This document shows positions 1 through 5,761 of a DNA stretch of 8,230 nucleotides, piece after piece. The position numbers and the translations under genes were made by a program. This DNA is from Kuafuiihalomonas sp039024635 (lineage in GTDB: Bacteria; Myxococcota; Kuafuiibacteriia; Kuafuiibacteriales; Kuafuiibacteriaceae), in NCBI GenBank assembly GCA_039024635.1, contig JBCCQA010000057.1, forward strand, positions 1-8,230, written 5' to 3'. The notes under the pieces are model-generated. The model made no database searches. It saw nothing but the letters and a program-made list of their open reading frames with translations, and had not been told where the DNA came from. Every line of letters starts with the position of its first letter. Position 1 is the first letter of the stretch.

Positions 1-268
1 CCAAGACTGCAACGGAGTGAAGCCCGCGTAGAGGCCGAAACGAAGGCGCAGTGAGAGGAACAGAGTCAGTCGCAAGACCGAGCTCTGTGGAACGAACGAA
101 GTGGGGTGGGCCCGGCTTCGCCGGGACCGGGCCCCCAAGACCGCAACGGAGTGAAGGCCGCGTAGAGGCCGAAACGAAGGCGCAGTGAGGGGAACAGAGT
201 CGGTCGCAAGACCGAGCTCTGTGGAACGAACGAAGTGAGGTGGGCCCGGCTTCGCCGGGACCGGGCCC
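1..268. repeat. Two tandem copies of a 134-bp hairpin-rich noncoding repeat
   Basis: Positions 1-134 and 135-268 are direct copies that differ at five sites by hand comparison (8 T/C, 23 C/G, 56 A/G, 68 A/G, 104 G/A, numbered in copy 1), about 96% identity. More copies may lie to the left, because copy 1 starts at the window edge. Each copy contains a long hairpin (60-88 and 194-222): ACAGAG and CTCTGT enclose TCGGTC-GCAA-GACCGA, with one bulged G. Each ends in a strong GC hairpin (108-134 and 242-268). Between these lie GA-rich motifs of the type CGAACGAAGTG, repeated in variant form. No convincing protein is encoded. The second copy abuts the rfbB stop codon, so the element is at least the 3' flank of rfbB. 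It could be a genome-wide dispersed repeat or a structured RNA; its identity is unknown. Confidence 0.9.
242..268 (-). terminator. GC-rich hairpin immediately downstream of rfbB
   Basis: GGGCCCGG and CCGGGCCC form an 8-bp outer stem. An alternative inner stem, CCCGGC/GCCGGG with a three-base loop, uses some of the same bases, so the two folds compete. The hairpin starts one base past the rfbB stop codon on the minus strand. No U-tract follows, so it is not a canonical intrinsic terminator. It could block 3' exonucleases or terminate transcription in a U-independent way. An identical hairpin at 108-134 closes the first repeat copy, so it belongs to the repeat unit and may not be rfbB-specific. 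Confidence 0.4.
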
Positions 269-1318
269 CTAGGACTTGTTTCCGAGGCGCTCGCCCTTGT
301 ACCGGGAGGCCCGGATGTCTTCCCACCACTGGCGGTTTTCGATGTACCAGTCGACGGTCTTGCCCATGCCGGTCTCGAAGGTCTCGGCCGGTCGCCAACC
401 CAGGGTGCGCTCGATCTTGGAGGCATCGATGGCGTAGCGCTGGTCGTGGCCCGGCCGATCCTTGACGAACTCGATGAGCTCTCTTCGCGGATTCTGACTC
501 GGCATGCGTTCGTCGATGAGGTCGCAGAGGGTGTGGACGACTTCGAGGTTGGTGCGCTCGTTGTGGCCACCCACGTTGTAGACCTCGCCCGGCTCGCCCT
601 TGGTCAGGATGAGGTGAAGGGCTCGGGCGTGATCCTCGACGTGGAGCCAGTCCCGAACGTTGTCGCCTGCACCGTAGATCGGAAGGGCCTTTCCCAGCAT
701 CCCGTTGATGATCATCAAGGGAATGAGCTTCTCCGGGAACTGATAGGGACCGTAGTTGTTCGAGCAGTTGCTGGTCACGGCGGGTAGGCCGAAAGTGTGG
801 TGCCAGGCTCGGACCAAGTGGTCAGAGGAAGCCTTGGAGGCGGAGTACGGCGAGTTGGGCGCGTAGGGCGTCGTCTCTTGGAAGAGCCCGGTCTTTCCGA
901 GAGAGCCATAGACCTCGTCGGTCGATATGTGGTGAAAGCGAAAGGTCGCCTGACGCCCCTCATCCATGGCTCTCCAATGCTGCGTCGCGGCCTCGAGCAT
1001 GGCGTAGGTCCCAACGACGTTCGTTTGAATGAACTCGGCGGGACTGTCGATGCTCCGGTCGACGTGGGACTCGGCAGCCAGGTGCATCACCGCGTCGGGG
1101 TCGTGCTCCCGGAAGACGCGCTGAACTTCAACTCCGTCGCACACGTCGACCTTCTCGAAGGCGTAGCGGGGATCCGCCTTCACCGAGTCGAGTGCGCCGG
1201 GCGTAGCCGCGTAGGTCATCTTGTCGACGTTGACGACCGAGGCCTCCGTCTGGCTGATGATGTGCCGAATGACGGCGGAGCCGATGAAGCCGCAGCCGCC
1301 GGTCACAAGGATCTTCAT
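269..1318 (-). CDS. rfbB: dTDP-glucose 4,6-dehydratase
   Basis: This 349-residue protein is a short-chain dehydrogenase/reductase of the extended type. It converts dTDP-glucose to dTDP-4-keto-6-deoxyglucose with bound NAD+, the second step toward dTDP-rhamnose and other deoxysugars for surface polysaccharide, in the cytoplasm. The N-terminus is a Rossmann motif (GGCGFIG, residues 7-13). The catalytic segment STDEVYG (132-138) supplies the family Thr-Asp-Glu triad, and YSASK (158-162) supplies the Tyr and Lys. SNNYGPYQFPEKLIP (186-200) is a family signature, and length is normal. The start is ATG, six residues before the glycine motif, which leaves no room for a shorter product. The ribosome site is weak. 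No rfbA, rfbC or rfbD homologue is in the window. The gene is divergent from cysQ and followed directly by the 134-bp repeats. Confidence 0.96.
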   Translation of the reverse strand: MKILVTGGCGFIGSAVIRHIISQTEASVVNVDKMTYAATPGALDSVKADPRYAFEKVDVCDGVEVQRVFREHDPDAVMHLAAESHVDRSIDSPAEFIQTNVVGTYAMLEAATQHWRAMDEGRQATFRFHHISTDEVYGSLGKTGLFQETTPYAPNSPYSASKASSDHLVRAWHHTFGLPAVTSNCSNNYGPYQFPEKLIPLMIINGMLGKALPIYGAGDNVRDWLHVEDHARALHLILTKGEPGEVYNVGGHNERTNLEVVHTLCDLIDERMPSQNPRRELIEFVKDRPGHDQRYAIDASKIERTLGWRPAETFETGMGKTVDWYIENRQWWEDIRASRYKGERLGNKS

Positions 1319-1375
1319 GACAGCGACCTACCGGCTGCCCTCACCCATTACAAGGCAGACACTTTGACCAGTCTC
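1319..1375. promoter_or_regulatory. 57-bp divergent intergenic region of rfbB and cysQ
   Basis: Both genes must be driven from this gap or from sequence inside the opposing gene. On the minus strand, TGTAAT near 1345-1350 resembles a -10 box for rfbB, but no well-spaced -35 is visible. On the plus strand, AAGG at 1352-1355 lies 8 bases before an in-frame TTG at 1364, which is a possible alternative cysQ start. The exact promoters cannot be assigned by eye. Confidence 0.3.
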
Positions 1376-2155
1376 ATGGAGGAGGCTGCGGAGATCGCCC
1401 GAGAAGCCGGCGATCTCATCGCCAAACGCTACCGGGACCGAAGCGTCGAGACCGAGACCAAGGCCGACGGAAGCCTGGTCACCGAGGCTGACCTGGAGTC
1501 GGATCAGCTGATCCGCACCCGGCTGGCCGCCGTATCTTCGCTCCCTATCCTGTCCGAGGAGGCAGCGAAGGCCCCTTACGCCGACCGGAAGGACTGGTCC
1601 CGATTCTGGCTCGTGGACCCCCTGGACGGGACCCGGGACTTCGTGCAGCGGACGGGAGACTTCTGCGTGTGCATCGGTCTCATCGAGAAGGGCGAACCCG
1701 TGCTCGGCGTGGTCCACGCCCCGATGCTGGAGACGACGTGGATGTCGGTCCGGGGCGGTCCGGTCCTGCGCTGGCAGGCAGGTCAGACCATGACCTTGCC
1801 TGCGGCGCGGCCACGTCATCCGCCTCAGGTCGCGCTGGTCTCTCGCTTTCACCGCAAAGGGGGTGGAACGGACCGCTACCTGGAGGCCTTAGGGGTGCAG
1901 GAGGTCGAGAAGTTCGGCTCGGCCATCAAGTTCGGGAAGATGGCCGAGGGCCTGGCCGACGTCTATGTCCGACTGGGCCCCACCATGGAGTGGGACGTTG
2001 GAGCTGGAGACTGCATCGTTCGTTCGGCGGGCTTGGAGGTCGTCGAGCCCGGAAGCGGCACCCGCCTTCGCTACAACAAGAAAGAGCTTCGCAACCCGTC
2101 TTTCATCGTACGGGCGCCGTCGGACGCGCCGCCTCCTGCGCCTGACGAAGCTTGA
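1376..2155 (+). CDS. cysQ: 3'(2'),5'-bisphosphate nucleotidase CysQ-like (inositol monophosphatase family)
   Basis: The 259-residue product belongs to the Mg-dependent, Li-sensitive phosphatase family. CysQ members remove the 3'-phosphate from PAP, a by-product of sulfate assimilation and sulfotransfer, in the cytoplasm. Metal-binding motifs are intact: LSEE (59-62), DPLDGTRDF (81-89) and WDVGAGD (206-212). The segment VSRFH (155-159) and the overall layout match E. coli CysQ more closely than SuhB-type inositol phosphatases, but substrate choice among PAP, inositol phosphate and related compounds cannot be proven from sequence. The ATG at 1376 places the first helix (EEAAEIAREAGD) as in the family; TTG at 1364 with AAGG upstream would add four residues. 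The frame stays open far upstream only because it lies antisense to rfbB. The last 53 bases overlap the convergent 2103-3272 gene. Confidence 0.88.
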   Translation: MEEAAEIAREAGDLIAKRYRDRSVETETKADGSLVTEADLESDQLIRTRLAAVSSLPILSEEAAKAPYADRKDWSRFWLVDPLDGTRDFVQRTGDFCVCIGLIEKGEPVLGVVHAPMLETTWMSVRGGPVLRWQAGQTMTLPAARPRHPPQVALVSRFHRKGGGTDRYLEALGVQEVEKFGSAIKFGKMAEGLADVYVRLGPTMEWDVGAGDCIVRSAGLEVVEPGSGTRLRYNKKELRNPSFIVRAPSDAPPPAPDEA

Positions 2156-3272
2156 GCTCCAGAGCTTCGAGCTCCGACCAGCGCGATATGAGCCCAGGTT
2201 GGGCCCTCAGCCGACCCAGGTCCGCTTCCGCTTCGTCTAAGCGTCCCAGCTGTAGGGCGCACTCGGCCCGAAAGCGGAGGGCCTCCTGGGTGTAGAGGCT
2301 AGGCACCCCAAAGACGAGAGCTCGACCATAGTGCTCCATGGCCCTTTCGCAGTCATCGAGGTGAGCCCGGTGCAGCGTGCCAAGGAGGAAGTGGGTGGTC
2401 CGAACCCGCTCCGGATTCGGGTGACTCAACAGCTCTTGGCAGGCCTCGACGGCCGCAGCGGGTCGGCGATCAGCGATCCGGGTGTCGCAGGCCAGGGACC
2501 AAGCCGACAGCCGTTGGGCAGAGTTCTTGGCCGTGGCCAGAGCTTCCTTGGCCAACTGGTCGGCCTCCGAATGTCGACCTGCTGCGTAGGCCTCCAAGCC
2601 CTTCAGCAGAAGGGCAGAAAAGGGATCGGCAGGAGGATGACGAGTCACCGTAGTCTCGCCCCAAGCGATGGTCGAGGTCGGCGCCGTCACTGAGCTCCGC
2701 TCGGCGAGGACGCTCTGACGGGGCCTACGGACCGAACGCGCAAGGGCGGCCGGGGCCGGTCGCGCCCGGTCCGCACCCGCGGGGCCCGGCGGTCGGCTCG
2801 CCGGGGTGGCGAGTGGCTGCGCCTCGAAGACCGCCCAAGCCTGAGCCAACTCCGAAGCAGGCGGTTCCACGCACTGAAGGCTGGGCGCGGAGGCGACGGC
2901 CCTGAGGGCGCGAGGCTGGCTCGGCACCGGCTGAGGCTCCCGGGGCGCCCGTGAGCGCGCCAGCACCGCCCCGAGGCCGACCAGCACGAGGAGAAGAGCG
3001 GACGCAGCCGCCGCGGGGGCTCGAACGCCTCGGCGCTGCTCCTCAGCAGCCGGCGCAGCGGCCTGGCTGAGAAGCGCGTTCTCCACCCGCCGGGCGGCCA
3101 GCTCGTCCATGTCCCCAGTCCACAGAAGGCCCAGGCAGGACCGGGCCCGGGCCAGGCTCGTCCGGCAAGCCGAGCATTTGGCCAGATGTACGGCCTCAAA
3201 GGCGTCAGGGTTTTCTCCGGCCGCGAGGGCCCCTGCGCGCTCTGGGCTGAGGTGCGACGTCGGTTTCGGCAC
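2103..3272 (-). CDS. Anti-sigma-type zinc-finger membrane protein with TPR-like C-terminal region
   Basis: This 389-residue protein opens with a zf-HC2/ZAS-like segment (HLSPERAGALAAGE, then H29-x3-C33-x2-C36), the fold by which many anti-sigma factors hold ECF sigma factors. A hydrophobic stretch at about 86-105 is one likely membrane span. A Pro/Ala-rich linker runs from about 106 to 215, and alpha-helical TPR-like repeats fill about 219-380 (for example GLEAYAAGRHSEADQLAKEA and the segment around ERAMEHYGRA). The predicted layout is cytoplasmic zinc finger, one span and periplasmic TPRs. The start is GTG at 3270-3272; TGA lies three codons upstream in frame, so no longer start exists. No ECF sigma gene is in the window. 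The gene is divergent from the Ser/Thr kinase, suggesting a joint signalling role by inference. Its 3' end overlaps cysQ. Function as a true anti-sigma factor is unproven. Confidence 0.8.
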   Translation of the reverse strand: MPKPTSHLSPERAGALAAGENPDAFEAVHLAKCSACRTSLARARSCLGLLWTGDMDELAARRVENALLSQAAAPAAEEQRRGVRAPAAAASALLLVLVGLGAVLARSRAPREPQPVPSQPRALRAVASAPSLQCVEPPASELAQAWAVFEAQPLATPASRPPGPAGADRARPAPAALARSVRRPRQSVLAERSSVTAPTSTIAWGETTVTRHPPADPFSALLLKGLEAYAAGRHSEADQLAKEALATAKNSAQRLSAWSLACDTRIADRRPAAAVEACQELLSHPNPERVRTTHFLLGTLHRAHLDDCERAMEHYGRALVFGVPSLYTQEALRFRAECALQLGRLDEAEADLGRLRAQPGLISRWSELEALELKLRQAQEAARPTAPVR

Positions 3273-3409
3273 CGCCCTTCAGTGCCCCCGCTCCAGGTCG
3301 GCGTTCAGACCGTCTCTCCTTGAGACTCGTCAATCTAACTTGCGAATCGTAGACTGGCTGACCGTTTCGGTGACCCGGAACCTCTGCTAAATGAGGGGCG
3401 AGGCGGCGC
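3273..3409. promoter_or_regulatory. Divergent intergenic region between anti-sigma-like gene and kinase
   Basis: This 137-bp gap is visibly more AT-rich than its flanks, especially 3318-3360, as expected of promoters. An inverted repeat, GTCTC-5 bases-GAGAC, sits at 3312-3326 and could be an operator for either gene. On the minus strand a TTGACG hexamer lies near 3328-3333, but no good -10 follows at standard spacing. On the plus strand GAGG at 3400-3403 is a well-placed ribosome site for the kinase. Promoter positions are not resolved. Confidence 0.4.
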
Positions 3410-4834
3410 ATGGCGTTTCCACAACCCTTTGGTCGCTACGTTCTCGAGAAGAGCCTTTCGCGGGGCGGCATGGGCGACGTCTTTCTCGCCATTGCCCGAG
3501 GCGTGAATCAGCGCTGCGTCATCAAGACCATTCGAACCGACCTGGACGGAGACAGCGAGTTCGTAGGTCGCTTCACCGACGAAGCCAAGATCATGGTCCG
3601 GATGCAGCACGAGAACATCATCCGGGTCTTCGATTGTGGGAAGTTTCGAGAAACCTACTACATCGCCATGGAGTACGTTCCCGGGTTCGACTTGGGGGAC
3701 GTCCTGGACCGGGCCTACGAACGGGGCCAGCCTCTTCCCCTGCCCATTGGGCTCTACATCGCCGAGATGGTTCTCGCCGGGCTGGATCACGTCCACAACC
3801 TCGCGGACGAACACGGCCGGCACATGGCCCTGGTTCATCGGGACGTCTCGCCCCAGAACATCCTCGTGGGAGGCGACGGAGCGATTCGCTTGATCGACTT
3901 CGGTCTGGCCCGCTCGGCCCTCCTCCCCAGCCGAACGGTCGGCGCCCTGGCGGTGGGCAAGTTCGGCTACATGAGCCCCGAGCAGGCGCGGCACGAGACC
4001 ATCGATGGCCGGGCCGACCTCTACGCCACCGGCGTCATGCTCTTCGAGGCGTTCACGGGAGAGCGACTCGTGGACGAGACCGACCAGAAGACCCTCTGGA
4101 AGCGAGTGCTCGAGCCTCAGCACCGAAGCCCCCGTTCGGTCGTGCCGGCGCTCCCGACCTCGGTAGATGGACTCCTGGCCACCGCCACCGCCACCGATCC
4201 GGACGAGCGCTTCCCCACCGCCCTCGCCATGCGAGACGCAGTCCGGTCCATCCAGCGGGAGGTCGGGAGCCAACACACGGGGAGGGACATGTTGGTGGAG
4301 CACCTCAAGACGCTCTATCCCTTGACGCAGGGCTTGCCGCCCATGCCCGAACTGCCGGAGATGACCGACGACATCTCCCTCATCATCGCCACCTCTCGGG
4401 AGAAGCAGCGCTCGGTCTTCGGGCGGGGCGAACTGCCGGTAGAGCGCACGATGTCGATGGATATCGCGGTTCGACCCCGCGGTGGATCGGGCCTGGAGCG
4501 GGGAACCTGGACCGACTTCGAAGAGCCGACCGTGATATCGCGGCAGCTGCCCACCGAACCCCCCACCGAGCGCGAAGGGCCGCCTCCCCTGCCGAAGTCG
4601 GGCCCGTCACCCCAGACGGGGCCTCAGCCTGTTGCACCTTCAGGCCATCCTCCGGCCCCCCGCTCCGGGCGCATCATTCGCGAGCGACGGGCTGAGCCCA
4701 CTCCGATCCAGGTCCCGAAGACAAGCCGGGCCGCTGAACCCCAACGCCCCGAAGGTATCAGCCCCTTCGTCGCCGCCCTGGTCGGCGCCGCCCTCGGCTT
4801 CACGATTTATGGGATATGGTGGGTGATGTCGTGA
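3410..4834 (+). CDS. Tail-anchored Ser/Thr protein kinase (Hanks type)
   Basis: The 474-residue protein carries a complete bacterial eukaryotic-like kinase domain at about 8-265. It has the glycine-rich loop SRGGMGDV (17-24), ATP-binding Lys39, helix-C Glu58, the catalytic loop HRDVSPQNIL (143-152), DFG (163-165) and the SPE motif (189-191), so it should be active on Ser/Thr. The kinase is followed by a low-complexity Pro/Arg/Glu-rich linker (about 345-445) and one hydrophobic helix (about 452-472). Only one or two residues follow this span, so there is no periplasmic sensor and input must come from the cytoplasm or the membrane. GAGG six bases before the ATG supports the start. The stop TGA overlaps a GTG at 4831 (GTGA), which may begin the degraded gene downstream. 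The divergent neighbour is the anti-sigma-like protein. Confidence 0.95.
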   Translation: MAFPQPFGRYVLEKSLSRGGMGDVFLAIARGVNQRCVIKTIRTDLDGDSEFVGRFTDEAKIMVRMQHENIIRVFDCGKFRETYYIAMEYVPGFDLGDVLDRAYERGQPLPLPIGLYIAEMVLAGLDHVHNLADEHGRHMALVHRDVSPQNILVGGDGAIRLIDFGLARSALLPSRTVGALAVGKFGYMSPEQARHETIDGRADLYATGVMLFEAFTGERLVDETDQKTLWKRVLEPQHRSPRSVVPALPTSVDGLLATATATDPDERFPTALAMRDAVRSIQREVGSQHTGRDMLVEHLKTLYPLTQGLPPMPELPEMTDDISLIIATSREKQRSVFGRGELPVERTMSMDIAVRPRGGSGLERGTWTDFEEPTVISRQLPTEPPTEREGPPPLPKSGPSPQTGPQPVAPSGHPPAPRSGRIIRERRAEPTPIQVPKTSRAAEPQRPEGISPFVAALVGAALGFTIYGIWWVMS

Positions 4835-5203
4835 GCCCTGGGGACCCGGTCGCGGTCTCCGCTGCTTGGCGCCGTCGTCACCTGCCTCGCTGGATGAAGA
4901 GGACGAGCAGAGCTGTCTGGATTCGCTGAAGACACTGCTCCACTAAGCCCATGCGACAACCTGTCCGGCGTCCAGACCCCTTCGAACTGCGGGCTTCTGA
5001 CGGAGGATGTCGACGGCGTTCCGTGAAGCCCGGCGTCCTCGATGAGCCTCTTCTCCGAGCTGCTGCAGCGCGACCCCAACGAGGGTCGGTCAGAGCAACG
5101 AAGGCTGCCGTTCTGACGGGCCTGGGCGCACCCAAAGACAGCGATCGGGCCCATCTATGCCAACTTGGAGGGTTCGACAGAGAAGCCTCGCTGGGCCTTC
5201 TAA
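4831..5203 (+). pseudogene. Degraded gene for a small secreted Cys-containing protein
   Basis: No intact ORF explains this 365-bp stretch, but pieces of coding sequence are visible. A GTG at 4831 overlaps the kinase stop. The frame of position 4835 then gives a signal-like segment, RSRSPLLGAVVTCLAG. One frame on, 4881-4943 gives SLDEEDEQSCLDSLKTLLH and then TAA. From 4952 to 5203 the former frame resumes with CDNLSGVQTPSNCGLLTEDV, a TGA (5024), SMSLFSELLQRDPNEGRSE, a TGA (5114), and AIGPIYANLEGSTEKPRWAF ending in TAA. By hand count about 67 of 83 codons from 4952 end in G or C, strong evidence of former coding. The Cys spacing (C, then PCDNL, then NC) resembles small lipoproteins of delta-type bacteria. 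At least three frame changes and two nonsense codons imply decay, though sequence errors or UGA recoding remain possible. Family unknown. Confidence 0.5.
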
Positions 5204-5210
5204 GGAGCCC
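5193..5210. terminator. Hairpin spanning two convergent stop codons
   Basis: GGGCCT and AGG...CCC pair around a TCTA loop with a two-base AG bulge. The hairpin contains both the TAA of the plus-strand degraded gene (5201-5203) and the TAG of the minus-strand gene (5200-5202), so it sits where a bidirectional terminator would be expected. The tail on the plus side is only CTTTG, and the minus side has no U-tract, so the terminator call is weak. Confidence 0.3.
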
Positions 5211-5607
5211 TTTGACTATCGGAGGTCAGAAAGCCTCGGAAACTGACACCGTCGGGATCCGAGATGTCGATCTCGTCGAGCTCGAGCGTGGTGAAAGGGT
5301 CGCCACTCTCGACCGGGCAGCTCGCCGCTGACGATTCAGGGCAGTCGCGATCGACGTCGATGAAGATCTCGTAGTTATGGAACTCGCCCTCTTCGCGGTC
5401 GCAAGAGCTGGCACTCGGTTCCGATTGGCTCGTAGCTTCAGCCACGCTCGAAAAGTAGCCGATCAGGTCTCGTGTTGGTGCAACCCGACGGATGATGACA
5501 TTCCCGTCCGCTGTGCCGTCATGCGAATAGAAGAAGCTGTCGCAGAGCCCGTCGCATCCGCTCGTTCCCAGGGCGGTCATGGTGAGCGCCCACATCCTCA
5601 CCGACAT
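5200..5607 (-). CDS. Small secreted or lipoprotein-like protein of unknown function
   Basis: The frame is open from 5817, but the upstream part would overlap the preceding gene and reads as low-complexity Ser/Arg/Pro sequence. The ATG at 5605-5607 is preferred because it starts a short signal-like sequence, MSVRMWALTMTALGTSGC, giving 135 residues. The Cys is preceded by TSG, a poor match to the lipobox, so either lipidation or simple export is possible. The mature part is acidic (for example YEIFIDVDRDCPES and LELDEIDISDPDG) with six Cys in all (CDGLC, SSCD, RDC, SC), suggesting a disulfide-bonded extracytoplasmic domain. No family is recognised. No clear ribosome site is seen. It lies downstream of the FG-GAP lipoprotein on the same strand with a 154-bp gap and ends on the stop of the opposing degraded gene. 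Confidence 0.6.
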   Translation of the reverse strand: MSVRMWALTMTALGTSGCDGLCDSFFYSHDGTADGNVIIRRVAPTRDLIGYFSSVAEATSQSEPSASSCDREEGEFHNYEIFIDVDRDCPESSAASCPVESGDPFTTLELDEIDISDPDGVSFRGFLTSDSQRAP

Positions 5608-5691
5608 GCCACTGCGGCTAGCAGCAGAGGAGGAAGGAGACACGAAGCTTGAGGAATTGTGTGGGCGACTACATCCAAGACGAGCCAGCCT

Positions 5692-5738
5692 CTCCTCTTC
5701 AGGTCGACTCCGACCTACCCGCATAAGAGGAGTTATGC
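5692..5738. other. Structured intergenic element, possible pseudoknot
   Basis: Three perfect inverted repeats overlap within 47 bp between the two minus-strand secreted-protein genes. GCATAA (5721-5726) pairs with TTATGC (5733-5738) across a six-base loop. AGGTCG (5701-5706) pairs with CGACCT (5711-5716) across a four-base loop. CTCCTCTT (5692-5699) is complementary to AAGAGGAG (5725-5732), whose GAGGAG is the loop of the first hairpin. Read as minus-strand RNA this permits two hairpins plus a loop-to-tail pairing, or a switch between folds. The GAGGAG/CTCCTC segments resemble the ribosome-binding sequence and its complement. It begins about 24 bases after the FG-GAP stop, so it could act on that mRNA's 3' end or on the next gene's leader. 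Confidence 0.45.
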
Positions 5739-5761
5739 TGACTAATGTGACGCGGTGCGTG

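Noticed and set aside
797..1375. Long open plus-strand extension upstream of cysQ
   Set aside because: It lies antisense to rfbB, whose motifs are unambiguous; the cysQ family begins near 1376.
3320..3355. TTGAGA and TAGACT as a kinase promoter
   Set aside because: The spacing is 24 bases, too long for a sigma-70 type promoter.
3335..4303. 322-residue minus-strand ORF across the kinase
   Set aside because: It is antisense to a complete kinase domain and is His/Gly/Val-rich with no motif, typical of a shadow frame in GC-rich DNA.
4840..4860. Hairpin GGGGACC/GGTCTCC just after the kinase stop
   Set aside because: It has a 7-bp stem with one wobble but no U-tract, and it lies inside the probable former coding region, so it is not called a terminator.
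4951..5331. 126-residue plus-strand ORF
   Set aside because: It is Arg-rich with poor third-position GC; the neighbouring frame carries the coding signal, and its end runs antisense into the 5200-5607 gene.
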